Shown here: positions 1 through 8,861 of the stretch, one piece after another
Position numbering within the stretch: the first letter of the stretch is position 1
Layout of the letters: each line of letters begins with the position of its first letter
Assembly: GCA_905372565.1 (NCBI GenBank)
Contig: CAJPPK010000003.1
Span: forward strand, 1-64,000
Length of the DNA stretch: 64,000 nucleotides
Direction of reading: 5' to 3'
DNA from: an uncultured Porphyromonas sp.
Lineage (GTDB): Bacteria; Bacteroidota; Bacteroidia; Bacteroidales; Porphyromonadaceae
Notes under the pieces: model-generated
Told to the model about the DNA's origin: nothing
Databases searched by the model: none
The model's input: the letters and a program-made list of their open reading frames with translations, nothing else
Made by a program: the position numbers and the translations under genes

Positions 1-3
1 TGA

Positions 4-43
4 AGGCTTCTCTGACGACCATTTTGCAGTCACTTTGAAGCCT
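4..43 (-). terminator. possible terminator of tRNA-Ser
   Basis: A 7-bp inverted repeat (AGGCTTC / GAAGCCT) lies just beyond the 3' end of the minus-strand tRNA-Ser gene. The loop is long (26 nt) and the window ends before any T-run can be judged, so this is a weak call. Confidence 0.25.
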
Positions 44-48
44 CTTTG

Positions 49-136
49 CGGAGAGGGCGGGATTCGAACCCGCGAAACGCTTTTGGCGTTTACACACTTT
101 CCAGGCGTGCCTCTTCAACCACTCGAGCACCTCTCC
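49..136 (-). tRNA. tRNA-Ser (anticodon GGA)
   Basis: Read on the minus strand this folds as a class II tRNA with a 7-bp acceptor stem (GGAGAGG / CCTCTCC), discriminator G, anticodon GGA in the loop CTGGAAA, a long variable arm and a T-loop TTCGAAT. The long variable arm and GGA anticodon identify serine (codons UCC/UCU). CCA is not encoded, as usual in this phylum. A canonical promoter lies immediately upstream at 161-192. Confidence 0.95.
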
Positions 137-160
137 TTATTCTGTCCTTGGAAAGTGGTG

Positions 161-192
161 CAAAGGTAGCGGTTTCTTCTGGAATAGCCAAA
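161..192 (-). promoter_or_regulatory. Bacteroidota-type promoter of tRNA-Ser
   Basis: On the minus strand a TTTG (-33 element, plus positions 189-192) is followed after exactly 20 bp by TACCTTTG (-7 element TAnnTTTG, plus positions 161-168). It sits about 25 bp upstream of the mature tRNA 5' end. This is the classic Bacteroidota housekeeping promoter. Confidence 0.85.
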
Positions 193-240
193 TGCCCTGA
201 GAGCCTTATGCTGGAGCTGATCGGAGGGACTTACTCGTCT

Positions 241-336
241 GATTACAATATACCTAACCACGGGGTCACAATATACCTAACCCATGCACCACAATATACG
301 TAACGGAGTGGTCATGATATACCTAATTCGGCGGGA
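241..336. repeat. family II 23-bp array (locus II-a, four units)
   Basis: Four copies of ATATACSTAA(C/T) begin at 248, 271, 294 and 317, an exact 23-bp period. The 5' flank of several units resembles GGTCAC; the rest of each spacer varies. The array fills the divergent gap between tRNA-Ser and alaS, upstream of the alaS -7 element. The same core occurs at 17402-17480 and, inverted, at 50908-50982. Function unknown. Confidence 0.8.
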
Positions 337-419
337 GGTGGTAGGGGTGTCGTTTTGCTCGGCTTGTAGCACGATGCGTGGATCTTCTATCGGGCACCCG
401 AGGCAAGGCGAAAATGCCG

Positions 420-427
420 TATCTTTG
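420..427 (+). promoter_or_regulatory. -7 element of alaS promoter
   Basis: TATCTTTG matches the TAnnTTTG -7 consensus. No good TTTG lies 19-20 bp upstream. Transcription would begin near 433, only a few bases before the first possible ATG (437), which favours the in-frame ATG at 461. Confidence 0.6.
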
Positions 428-460
428 TAGCCTATAATGGATAATCATAAGCAATCGATA

Positions 461-3097
461 ATGACCTCCCAAGAGATACGTGAGTCCTACAAGACTTTCT
501 TCGCTAGCAAAGGGCACGTCATCGTCCCTTCTGCACCGATGGTGATCAAGGGCGATCCGACCCTGATGTTTACTAACGCTGGGATGAACCAGTTCAAGGA
601 TATCATCCTAGGCAATGCCCCGATCAAGCATCCCCGAGTAGCTGACTCGCAGAAGTGTCTGCGTGTAAGTGGCAAGCATAATGACCTCGAGGAAGTCGGA
701 CATGATACCTATCATCACACGATGTTTGAGATGCTAGGGAACTGGTCCTTCGGTGACTACTTCAAGCACGAAGCCATTGATTGGGCTTGGGAATACCTCA
801 CTGAGGTGCTGAAGCTCTCGAAGGATAGACTCTATGTCACGGTCTTCGAAGGTGCTCCGGCGGAAGGGCTAGAGCGTGACGACGAGGCAGCGTCTATCTG
901 GGCAAAGCACTTGCCCGTAGAGCGTATTATCAATGGGAATAAGCACGATAACTTCTGGGAGATGGGCGATCAAGGACCTTGCGGACCTTGCTCCGAGATC
1001 CATGTGGATATTCGTTCGGACGAAGAGCGAGCTAAGGTCGATGGGCTGACGCTCGTAAACCAGAGCCATCCACAGGTCATCGAGATCTGGAACCTCGTCT
1101 TCATGCAGTATAACCGCAAGGCTGATGGTAGCCTGGAGCCACTACCTAATAAGGTGATCGATACCGGTATGGGCTTCGAGCGTCTCTGTGTGGCTCTGCA
1201 GGGGAAGACGTCTAACTATGATACCGACATCTTCACCCCGATGATCCAAGCGATCGCTACCCTCACGGGCATCGAGTATGGTGCAGACGCCAAGAGCGAT
1301 GTGGCCATGCGTGTGATCGCTGACCACATCCGTACGATCGCCTTTGCGATCACGGACGGGCAGCTTCCCTCGAATGCTAAGGCTGGGTATGTCATCCGCC
1401 GTATCCTGCGTCGTGCCGTTCGCTATGGCTACACCTTCTTGGGTCGTCGTGAAGCCTTCATGTACAGCCTACTCCCGATCTTGATCCAGACCATGGGAGA
1501 TGCTTATCCCGAATTGGTCGCAGGCCGAGAGCTGATCGCTAAGGTCATGCGCGAAGAGGAGGAGAGCTTCCTCCGCACCCTAGAGACGGGAATCCGACTG
1601 CTCGATAAGCAGATCGAGGAGGCGAAGAAGGGCGGTAAGGCGGTTTTGGATGGGCATGATGCTTTCGTGCTCTACGACACCTATGGCTTCCCTCTAGACC
1701 TAACGGCTCTGATCTTAGGGGAGCATGGGATGAGCGTAGACGAAGCAGGCTTCGACGCTGCGATGCAGCAGCAGAAGGAGCGTGCTCGCAATGCTGCGGC
1801 CATCGACGCTGGTGACTGGCAGATCGTGAGTGAGGGTAGCGAAGTACGCTTCGTGGGCTACGATACGCTTGCCTGTCAGACTGAGATCCTACGCTATCGT
1901 GAGGTCAAGCAGAAGAACAATGCTTTCTATCAAGTCGTCCTCGCTGAGACGCCCTTCTATGCTGAGATGGGTGGACAGGTAGGTGACAAGGGCTTCCTCC
2001 TAGCCGAAGATGGCACGAAGTACGAAGTCTTCGATACCAAGCGTGAGAACAACCTCGCTATTCACCTAATGAAGAAGCTCCCCAATGACCTAGCTCAGAC
2101 CTTCACAGCACAGGTCGATCAGTCACGTCGGGAGCGTATTCAGGCGAACCATAGTGCTACCCACTTGATCCACGAGGCACTGCGTGAAGTGCTCGGAGCT
2201 CATGTCGAGCAGAAGGGATCCTTTGTCTCTGATGAAGTGCTCCGCTTCGACTTTGCCCACTTCGCTAAGGTGGAGCCAGAGCAACTGCGTGAGGTAGAGC
2301 GCCGAGTGGCTGCCCGAGTGCGTGCTTGCCTACCTCTTCAGGAGTTCCGTGACGTGCCTATCGAAGAGGCTCGTCAGATGGGAGCTATGGCGCTCTTTGG
2401 TGAAAAGTACGGCGACCATGTACGTGTGATCCGCTTTGGCTCGTCTACCGAGTTCTGTGGAGGTACGCACGTGCCTTCTACGGGCGTCATCGGTGCTGTT
2501 CGCATTACTAGTGAGTCCTCCGTAGCTGCAGGTGTCCGACGTATCGAGGCTGTCACTGGTGCCGCAGCGGAAGACTATCTCTACGCACACGAAGACCTCC
2601 TCTCGAGCATTCGTGAGCTGTTTAATAATAGTCCACAGCTCGTCACGGCGATAAAGAAGACCATTGAGGAGAACGCAGAGCTATCTAAGCAGGTCGGGGA
2701 CTATGTCCGTCAGCAGCTTATCGAGGTGAAAAAGCGCTTGTTGGCACAGCGTCACGAGGTGAGTGGTGTGCGTCTCTTCCTCGTCAAGCAAGACATGCCG
2801 GCTGACTTCGCTAAGGATATTGCCTTCCAGCTAGCAGGGGAGCTTCAGGAGCCCTTTGTCTTCATCGCTGCTAGCCACGAGCCTAGCGCAGGCAAGGTTA
2901 GCCTCACGCTGATGATCAGTAAGGATCTCGTGGAGCAGCGTAGCTGGAATGCCTCACAGCTCCTACGCTCTGCTGCCAAGCACATCCAGGGTGGCGGTGG
3001 CGGTCAGCCTCACTTCGCTACTGCAGGGGGTAAGAATCCCGCAGGTATCGAGGCGGCTGTCGATCAGCTCCTCACGGATATGGGATTGAAGGCCTAG
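461..3097 (+). CDS. alaS: alanyl-tRNA synthetase
   Basis: Attaches alanine to tRNA-Ala in the cytoplasm and clears mischarged Ser/Gly through its editing domain. The 878-residue protein has the normal domain order: class II catalytic core at the N-terminus ([32 protein letters not shown]), the editing domain with metal-binding [11 protein letters not shown] near residue 562 and [10 protein letters not shown] near 665, then a coiled coil and a C-terminal domain with a glycine-rich [14 protein letters not shown] stretch near 845. An upstream in-frame ATG at 437 would add MDNHKQSI. I prefer 461 because [11 protein letters not shown] matches the usual AlaRS start and leaves room for a leader after the -7 element at 420-427. 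aroB follows after 13 bp and is probably cotranscribed. Confidence 0.97.
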   Translation: MTSQEIRESYKTFFASKGHVIVPSAPMVIKGDPTLMFTNAGMNQFKDIILGNAPIKHPRVADSQKCLRVSGKHNDLEEVGHDTYHHTMFEMLGNWSFGDYFKHEAIDWAWEYLTEVLKLSKDRLYVTVFEGAPAEGLERDDEAASIWAKHLPVERIINGNKHDNFWEMGDQGPCGPCSEIHVDIRSDEERAKVDGLTLVNQSHPQVIEIWNLVFMQYNRKADGSLEPLPNKVIDTGMGFERLCVALQGKTSNYDTDIFTPMIQAIATLTGIEYGADAKSDVAMRVIADHIRTIAFAITDGQLPSNAKAGYVIRRILRRAVRYGYTFLGRREAFMYSLLPILIQTMGDAYPELVAGRELIAKVMREEEESFLRTLETGIRLLDKQIEEAKKGGKAVLDGHDAFVLYDTYGFPLDLTALILGEHGMSVDEAGFDAAMQQQKERARNAAAIDAGDWQIVSEGSEVRFVGYDTLACQTEILRYREVKQKNNAFYQVVLAETPFYAEMGGQVGDKGFLLAEDGTKYEVFDTKRENNLAIHLMKKLPNDLAQTFTAQVDQSRRERIQANHSATHLIHEALREVLGAHVEQKGSFVSDEVLRFDFAHFAKVEPEQLREVERRVAARVRACLPLQEFRDVPIEEARQMGAMALFGEKYGDHVRVIRFGSSTEFCGGTHVPSTGVIGAVRITSESSVAAGVRRIEAVTGAAAEDYLYAHEDLLSSIRELFNNSPQLVTAIKKTIEENAELSKQVGDYVRQQLIEVKKRLLAQRHEVSGVRLFLVKQDMPADFAKDIAFQLAGELQEPFVFIAASHEPSAGKVSLTLMISKDLVEQRSWNASQLLRSAAKHIQGGGGGQPHFATAGGKNPAGIEAAVDQLLTDMGLKA

Positions 3098-3110
3098 TGT
3101 TTTAGTTGTG

Positions 3111-4178
3111 ATGACCCTAATCCAAACGAGCCTCGGCCATGAGCTCGCTTCCTTCATGGGAGCGACGTCTCATGACCGAGGCTTCTTCTTGGTTGACGAG
3201 CAGGTAGCCGCTTGTCACCCCTCGCTCTACTCGGAGCTTAGGGAGAGGTATCCCGAGGCTGTCCTTCGCACCTACTTGGGGGGAGAGGAGGCTAAGGATA
3301 CGAGCCACTTGGCCGAACTTTGGACGTGGCTCCATGAGGCAGGTGCGACACGTGCCAGCCTCCTTGTCGTCCTCGGAGGGGGAGCTCTTCTCGATCTAGC
3401 AGGGCTGGCTGCCTCGACCTACATGCGAGGTATCCGGACGATCTATGTACCTACGACCCTGTTAGCTATGGTCGATGCCTCCATTGGGGGCAAGACTGCC
3501 ATTGATTTCCTAGGGGTAAAGAACCTCATCGGTTCGTTTCATCAGCCCCTAGAGACCTTCGTTGATGTGACATTCCTAGACACTCTCCCGCTGACAGAGC
3601 TTCTCTCGGGCTACGGAGAGGTGATCAAGCATGCACTATTGCAGGGGGAGGAATCATGGAGGGCACTTCTTCGCCTTGGTGATCCTCAGGCGTTGGGGGC
3701 AGACGACTGGCGTCAGCTGATCTCGGAGAGTGTCGCCTATAAGGCCTCCATCGTAGCTACCGATCCCCAAGAGGTATCTGGTCTACGGCGAATACTTAAC
3801 CTCGGGCACACGGTGGGGCACGCTTTGGAGGCATACTCCCATGCTTCTCGTGGGATGCGTAGCTTGACGCATGGGGAAGCGGTGGTCTTTGGGCTACTGA
3901 TCGAGGGCTATATCACGAGCCTGCTCCTGCCTGAGGCGGATCGAAGCTATCTGCGTCAGCTCCTTGCGCTAGCTCGTGAGCTCTACGACCCTTGCTATTA
4001 TACCTGCTCAGCCTATCCCGAACTCCTGCGCTTGATGCACGGTGATAAGAAGAACGTCGGGGGGAAGATCAAGCTCGTCGGGCTCCTTTGTCCTGGAGAG
4101 GTCAGGATTCTCGATGAGGTCGGTGAGGATAAGCTCAAGGAGGGGCTAGACTTCCTGCGGGAGACATTTGGTAATTAA
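3111..4178 (+). CDS. aroB: 3-dehydroquinate synthase
   Basis: Second step of the shikimate pathway: converts DAHP to 3-dehydroquinate using NAD and a divalent metal (zinc or cobalt). The 355-residue protein has the NAD-binding GGGALLDLAGLAAS stretch near residue 90, the VPTTLLAMVDASIGGKTAID signature near 113-132, and the metal-ligand segments GYGEVIKHALL, LNLGHTVGHALE and LTHGEAVVFG. A GTG codon directly precedes the ATG at 3111; ATG is preferred. The gene follows alaS closely. Its last bases carry the promoter of the downstream tRNA-Pro. Confidence 0.96.
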   Translation: MTLIQTSLGHELASFMGATSHDRGFFLVDEQVAACHPSLYSELRERYPEAVLRTYLGGEEAKDTSHLAELWTWLHEAGATRASLLVVLGGGALLDLAGLAASTYMRGIRTIYVPTTLLAMVDASIGGKTAIDFLGVKNLIGSFHQPLETFVDVTFLDTLPLTELLSGYGEVIKHALLQGEESWRALLRLGDPQALGADDWRQLISESVAYKASIVATDPQEVSGLRRILNLGHTVGHALEAYSHASRGMRSLTHGEAVVFGLLIEGYITSLLLPEADRSYLRQLLALARELYDPCYYTCSAYPELLRLMHGDKKNVGGKIKLVGLLCPGEVRILDEVGEDKLKEGLDFLRETFGN

Positions 4179-4198
4179 GAGTATTCTCGTTACCTTTG
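4167..4198 (+). promoter_or_regulatory. promoter of tRNA-Pro, overlapping the aroB 3' end
   Basis: TTTG at 4167-4170, a 20-bp spacer, then TACCTTTG at 4191-4198. It matches the Bacteroidota consensus at both elements and lies 30 bp before the mature tRNA. The -33 element is inside the last codons of aroB. Confidence 0.85.
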
Positions 4199-4228
4199 CA
4201 CAGCAAATAAGCCAAGGCTTATGAAGCG

Positions 4229-4303
4229 CGGGATGTAGCTCAGCCCGGTTAGAGTACTCGTCTGGGGGGCGAGTGGTCGCTGGTTCGAATCCAGTCATCC
4301 CGA
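4229..4303 (+). tRNA. tRNA-Pro (anticodon GGG)
   Basis: Cloverleaf with acceptor CGGGATG / CATCCCG, discriminator A, anticodon loop CTGGGGG (anticodon GGG) and T-loop TTCGAAT. CCA is not encoded. It has its own promoter and is followed by a strong terminator, so it is a monocistronic tRNA unit. Confidence 0.95.
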
Positions 4304-4311
4304 CCGAAGCT

Positions 4312-4347
4312 AAGAAGCGGTATCGTCGTTAGACGGTACCGCTTCTT
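4312..4347 (+). terminator. rho-independent terminator of tRNA-Pro
   Basis: A 16-bp near-perfect stem (AAGAAGCGGTATCGTC / GACGGTACCGCTTCTT) with a 4-nt loop begins 9 nt after the tRNA. The trailing sequence CGTTTG is only mildly T-rich. Confidence 0.8.
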
Positions 4348-4362
4348 CGTTTGTCGCCCTAG

Positions 4363-4467
4363 AACCTAAGCTTGGCTGAGATCAAGCTCTACCAAGTCAT
4401 CACCGAGTATCAAGGTCTGAGGGAGCTAGTGAAGTCCTTGATTAAATCCGTGATAGCAGACTTCTAG
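4363..4467 (+). other. short open stretch, possible gene remnant
   Basis: Between two in-frame stops there is a 34-codon stretch with a protein-like composition ending in LVKSLIKSVIADF and a stop. It has no start codon or ribosome binding site and I do not recognise a family. Its place just downstream of a tRNA gene would suit the tail of a decayed inserted gene, but it may be chance. Confidence 0.2.
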
Positions 4468-4470
4468 GGA

Positions 4471-4552
4471 AGAGTTAGTGCTTCCCGCTAGTAGAGCTAT
4501 ACCTCTGTGTGCGGAAAGGATAGCCTTTCTCCTCGTGGAGGTTTACCTTTCC
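4471..4552. repeat. family I 22-bp array (locus I-a, four units)
   Basis: Cores AGTTAGTGC (4473), AGCTATACC (4495), AGGATAGCC (4517) and AGGTTTACC (4539) are spaced exactly 22 bp. Adjacent units are partly complementary: GGAAAGG (4513) pairs with CCTTTCC (4546) around an inner CTCC-TCGT-GGAG hairpin. The array lies in the convergent gap between tRNA-Pro and the GH92 gene. Confidence 0.75.
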
Positions 4553-4607
4553 TCGGACGAACCTAGGTGCTTGCTCCCTCTCAAGTGTAAGGATGTCTAA
4601 GTAATAC

Positions 4608-4647
4608 TACGCCCAGCCAGCTTCTCTCTAGAAGCTGGCTGGGCGTA
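4608..4647. terminator. bidirectional terminator hairpin
   Basis: A perfect 18-bp stem (TACGCCCAGCCAGCTTCT and its complement) with a CTCT loop, 29 bp beyond the stop of the minus-strand GH92 gene. It probably ends that operon. Confidence 0.85.
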
Positions 4648-4675
4648 GCTATATGAAGTAGGCTGGAGAGTCTAA

Positions 4676-6943
4676 TTACTTCTTCGTGGAGAAGGAGTAG
4701 GGGACGGCACTGGGAGCTGTGCCCCAGCTGGAGGGATGGGCGCCCAACTGGAAGTCAAGCGCCCCACCAGAGAGGAGCTGGCGATAGTCGAGGTAGGTCT
4801 TATCGTAGGCCTTGCGATCGAGATGGACAGACTGGATATAGGGCGAAGCTACCTCCTTGGCTCGGATGGTGAATCGCTTGCCGTGGGGTAGACTTAGCTC
4901 CACCTTCCTAAAGTAAGGAGTGCCGATCGCATACTGCCCGAGGGCGGGAGTCACGGGGTAGAAGCCGAGGGCAGAGAAGACATACCAAGCTGAGGTCTGA
5001 CCATTATCCTCGTCCCCACAGTAGCCATCGGGAGCGTCGGTATAGAGGCGGTTCATGACCTGACGGATCCAGTACTGCGCCTTCGCAGGCTCACCTGCGT
5101 AGTCATAGAGATAGATCATGTGCTGGATAGGCTGGTTGCCATGGGCGTAGTTCCCCATATTCATGATCTGCATCTCACGGATCTCATGGATGACGAAGCC
5201 ATAGTAACTGTCGTCAAACAGCGGAGGCATGGTGAAGATACTATCGAGCTTGCTGACGAAGGCCTTACGCCCACCCATCAGGTCGATCAGACCCTGGATG
5301 TCGTGGAAGACTGACCAGCTGTAATGGAGCGAATTACCTTCGGTGAAGGCATCCCCCCACTTATAGACGGAGAAGGGCGTCTGAAAGCTCCCATCCGACT
5401 TACGTCCACGCATCCAGCCGATACGCTTGTCGAAGAGCTTCCTATAGTTCAGCGACCGCTCCGAGAAGCGCTTGCGGAGGGCGGGGTCTGCGCCCGCCTG
5501 CTCGAGGACTTGGAGGATACACCAGTCATTATAGGCATACTCGAGGCTACGTGCTGCGTGCTCGTTGATACCGACATCGCTTGGGATGTAGCCGAGCCGA
5601 TTGTAGTGCTCATAGCCTAGACGTCCCGTAGAGCGAACCTGTGGGTGAACGGCCTCGGTGGCATGCAGGAGAGCGGGGATGAGCTCCTTGCTGTCCAGCT
5701 GACCTAAGCCTTTGAGATAGGCATCAGCTAGGACGGAGGCGGAATTGTTACCTACCATGCAGTCCCGATGCCCAGGGCTTGCCCACTCAGGGAAGAAGCC
5801 ACTCTCCCGATAGGCGTTCATTAGTCCCTTGGCGATCTTGGCTCCCTCCTCAGGATATATGAGATTGATGAGAGGCATGAGTGCCCTAAAGGTGTCCCAG
5901 AAGCCCGTATCCGTGTACATATATCCAGGTCTTATCTCGCCAGAGTAGGGGCTATAGTGGACGATGCTTCCCTTAGCACCCACTTCGTAGAAGCGTCGTG
6001 GGAAGAGAAGCGAGCGATAGAGACTGCTATAGAAGGTGCGAGCTCGCTGTAAGTCATCCTTGACGGCGATGCGTCCTAGGAGGGAGTTCCAGACAGCCTT
6101 GCCCTCCTGTCGTACCTCAGCATAGGTGCGGGTGCCGACCTCCTGTAGATTGAGGCGAGCTTGGTCAGGGCTAATGAAGGAAGAGGCGGCTGCTAGACGA
6201 GCGATCTCTCCAGCTTGACGCTTCAGACGTACGGCGACCTGCGCATGCCGACCGCCCTTGCCCTCGGTGATCTGCTCACGGAGGGCGGTGATAGGCTGGG
6301 CAAAGCGGACGATGAAGTAGTTGGCGAAGTTCGCTGGGACACCTCCGCTGTTCTTGCGACTGATACCTACGAGGGTGTAGAGGTCCTGCTGGCGTAGCTC
6401 AGAGTCCGAGTCAAAGGCGTCGATCAGTATCCAACAGGAGTCGGGATGAGCCTGCTTAGGGAAGGCGATCTCGAAGGTAACGGCACGCTCGGTAGGAGAT
6501 AGGCGCACCTCGGTATCGTAGTCGGCGAGGTAGACCTCATAGGCATAGGGGCGAGCGGTCTCACTCTTGTGGCTGAACCACGAGGCTCTTCGCTCCTCAT
6601 CAAAGATCGGAGTGGAAGCGACCTCTGGGAAGATGGAGAACTGCCCATAGTCGTTGATCCAGGGACTAGGCTGGTGAGTCTGCTTGAAGCCACGTAGCTT
6701 GGTCGCATTATAGCGATATTGCCAGCCGTCACCCATCTTCCCTGTCTGCGGAGTCCAGGCATTCATCCCCCACGGACGTGCGATGACGGGGTAGGTATTG
6801 CCTGAGCTTAGCTCGAAGGAGCTCTGCGTCCCGATGAGGGGATTGACGAGGTCGGCATAGGAGGGTGAGGGCGACGGCTGAGCGAGCAGGGTCGTCACTC
6901 CGAGTAGGAGCGTGCAGAGTGAGGAGAAGAGCCTAGGTTTCAT
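4676..6943 (-). CDS. GH92 family alpha-mannosidase, secreted
   Basis: Predicted exo-alpha-mannosidase of glycoside hydrolase family 92, calcium-dependent enzymes that Bacteroidota use to trim mannose from host or fungal glycans. The 755-residue protein starts with a signal peptide (MKPRLFSSLCTLLLGVTTLLAQ). The mature protein opens with the family signature NPLIGT plus SGNTYPV, and later has YKWGDAFTEGNSLHYSW, GNQPIQHMIYLYDYAGEP (around residue 600) and GYCGDEDNGQTSAWY (around 646), the last of which carries family acidic and binding residues. It is the last gene of a minus-strand group behind pepP (98-bp gap). No SusC/SusD pair or carbohydrate regulator is nearby, so this is not a full polysaccharide-utilization locus. 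The exact linkage specificity cannot be read from sequence. Confidence 0.93.
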   Translation of the reverse strand: MKPRLFSSLCTLLLGVTTLLAQPSPSPSYADLVNPLIGTQSSFELSSGNTYPVIARPWGMNAWTPQTGKMGDGWQYRYNATKLRGFKQTHQPSPWINDYGQFSIFPEVASTPIFDEERRASWFSHKSETARPYAYEVYLADYDTEVRLSPTERAVTFEIAFPKQAHPDSCWILIDAFDSDSELRQQDLYTLVGISRKNSGGVPANFANYFIVRFAQPITALREQITEGKGGRHAQVAVRLKRQAGEIARLAAASSFISPDQARLNLQEVGTRTYAEVRQEGKAVWNSLLGRIAVKDDLQRARTFYSSLYRSLLFPRRFYEVGAKGSIVHYSPYSGEIRPGYMYTDTGFWDTFRALMPLINLIYPEEGAKIAKGLMNAYRESGFFPEWASPGHRDCMVGNNSASVLADAYLKGLGQLDSKELIPALLHATEAVHPQVRSTGRLGYEHYNRLGYIPSDVGINEHAARSLEYAYNDWCILQVLEQAGADPALRKRFSERSLNYRKLFDKRIGWMRGRKSDGSFQTPFSVYKWGDAFTEGNSLHYSWSVFHDIQGLIDLMGGRKAFVSKLDSIFTMPPLFDDSYYGFVIHEIREMQIMNMGNYAHGNQPIQHMIYLYDYAGEPAKAQYWIRQVMNRLYTDAPDGYCGDEDNGQTSAWYVFSALGFYPVTPALGQYAIGTPYFRKVELSLPHGKRFTIRAKEVASPYIQSVHLDRKAYDKTYLDYRQLLSGGALDFQLGAHPSSWGTAPSAVPYSFSTKK

Positions 6944-7041
6944 CTTCGGGAGGAGAGGGATAGGTCAGTAAAAGACCAGCGAGATGACCTCTAGCTGGCG
7001 AGCTAGGTGCCATCTCGCTGGGAGGTATGCTGTCCGAGAGA

Positions 7042-8826
7042 CTAGAGAGGGAGCGTCTTAGAGCGTAGCCACTGAGCCTCCTCGGTAGTGAGCTTGGGCG
7101 AGAGGGTCTGGTAGACACGCTCCTGATAAGCATTGTACCAAGCGAGTTCGTCAGCGGTGAGGAGCTCCTTCTTCACGAGATTGTTGTCGAGGTAGCAGAG
7201 CGTCACCGTCTCAAAGCCGAAGAAACGTCCGAACTCGGTCTCTTCTCGTAGCTCGGTGACTACGAGGTTCTCGATGCGGATACCATACTGCCCGGCACGA
7301 TAGATACCAGGTTCGTTGCTGGTGATCATACCTAGCTCGAGAGGAGTAGGGTTGACCTCTGTACGGATGTTCTGTGGTCCTTCGTGGACATTCAGGAAGA
7401 AGCCGACACCATGACCTGTGCCGTGACCATAGTTCAGCCCTCGTTGCCAGAGCGCATGACGAGCTAGGATGTCGATTTGGTTACCTCGTGTGCCCTCTAG
7501 GTACTGCACGAGAGCGACCTGGATATGCCCCTTCAGCACGAGGGTATAGTCGGTACGAAGCTGATCACTAGGATCGCTTAGGGCGATGGTGCGGGTGATG
7601 TCGGTGGTACCATCGAGGTATTGTCCCCCACTGTCTAGCAGGAGCACGCCCTCGGGCTTGACGATGGCGCAGGTTTCCTTCTGGGCATGGTAGTGGACGA
7701 TAGCTCCATTGCCTTGGTAACCGCAGATCGTAGCGAAGCTATCCCCATAGAAGAGGCTATCCGTAGCACGCTGCTTGTTGAGGATCTCTGCTAGCTCTAC
7801 TTCGCTGAAGGTCTCGCCTCGCTGGAGCGACTCCTCGAGCCACTTGAAGAAACGAGTGAGTGCGACACCATCACGAGCCATGACCTGACGGAGATGGCCG
7901 ATCTCTACCTCATTCTTGATAGCCTTGAGCTGGGTCAGAGCTGATACTCCAGGGATCTGACGGCAGTGGCTAGGGATGAGTGAGTGCAGATGATAGGTGA
8001 TGCGCTTGCTGTCGATCAGAAGACGGACATCAGCAGACAGCGCTGCGATGAAGGCATCTAGCTCGGTATAGTCCCGTAGTGTGACGCCGTTCTGCTCTAG
8101 GTAAGTGCAGACATCGGCAGGTACCTTCTGAGGATTGACGAAGAGGAAGGCTTCTCGTTCGCCTATGTAACCGAAGGCTACGGCTACCGGATTGTACGCG
8201 ACGTCATTCCCTCGGATGTTAAAGACCCAGGCTAGCTCGTCGATCATCGTGATGATGGTGGCATTAGCGCCTTGGTTGCGGAGGCGAAGGCGGACGGACT
8301 CGATACGATCCTTAGCGCTTGCTCCAGCATACTGCTCAGGATGGAGGAAGAGAGGCTTACTTGGGAGCTCGGGACGATCCTTCCATGCTTCGGCTAAGAG
8401 ATCTTGATCGAGTCGGTAGGTGATGCCATAGACGGCGAGCTTGTCTGCCGTCTCGGTCGCTTCGGCTACGGAGAGGCAGGCGCCATCAGCACCTACGACA
8501 GAGCCACTAGGTAGCTCCTTGGCTAGGAACTCCTCGATCGATGGCACTCCAGGGATACCCATCTTGAAGAGCTCGAAGGTCGATCCCTCTAGCTCGTCAG
8601 CTGCCTGCAGGAAGTAGCGTGAGTCTGTCCAGAGGCCAGCCTTGTCGAGTGTGACGACAGCGGTACCTGCTGAGCCGTTGAAACCACTGATCCATTGGCG
8701 TCCTTGCCAGCGCTTTGGAGTGTATTCGCTCAGGTGGGCATCTGAAGAGGTAATGATGTAGGCGGAGAGTCCTTGGCTCTTCATCGCTTGACGTAAGGCG
8801 GTCAAGCGTTCAGGGATGATTGACAT
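7042..8826 (-). CDS. Xaa-Pro aminopeptidase (M24B)
   Basis: Cytoplasmic metallopeptidase removing an N-terminal residue before proline. The 594-residue protein has the three-domain layout of eukaryotic-type aminopeptidase P: two creatinase-like N-terminal domains (FNGSAGTAVV, GLWTDSRYFLQA) and a C-terminal pita-bread domain. The dinuclear metal ligands are visible: the two Asp of GGQYLDGTTDITRT, His in HGTGHGVG (near residue 468), Glu in NEPGIY and Glu in GIRIENLVV. No signal peptide. It lies 35 bp behind the DUF4301 gene and is probably cotranscribed with it. Usefulness in peptide-based metabolism is an inference. Confidence 0.95.
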   Translation of the reverse strand: MSIIPERLTALRQAMKSQGLSAYIITSSDAHLSEYTPKRWQGRQWISGFNGSAGTAVVTLDKAGLWTDSRYFLQAADELEGSTFELFKMGIPGVPSIEEFLAKELPSGSVVGADGACLSVAEATETADKLAVYGITYRLDQDLLAEAWKDRPELPSKPLFLHPEQYAGASAKDRIESVRLRLRNQGANATIITMIDELAWVFNIRGNDVAYNPVAVAFGYIGEREAFLFVNPQKVPADVCTYLEQNGVTLRDYTELDAFIAALSADVRLLIDSKRITYHLHSLIPSHCRQIPGVSALTQLKAIKNEVEIGHLRQVMARDGVALTRFFKWLEESLQRGETFSEVELAEILNKQRATDSLFYGDSFATICGYQGNGAIVHYHAQKETCAIVKPEGVLLLDSGGQYLDGTTDITRTIALSDPSDQLRTDYTLVLKGHIQVALVQYLEGTRGNQIDILARHALWQRGLNYGHGTGHGVGFFLNVHEGPQNIRTEVNPTPLELGMITSNEPGIYRAGQYGIRIENLVVTELREETEFGRFFGFETVTLCYLDNNLVKKELLTADELAWYNAYQERVYQTLSPKLTTEEAQWLRSKTLPL

Positions 8827-8861
8827 AAGCTGATACGTATGATGATAGGGTGAAATATTCT

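Noticed and set aside
2330..2590. Overlapping antisense frames inside alaS, dnaE, porU and other genes
   Set aside because: They are shadows of the high-G+C coding strand and show no independent start signals or family features.
4229..4675. Integrated mobile element at tRNA-Pro
   Set aside because: No integrase, no duplicated tRNA 3' end and only 370 bp before the next gene.
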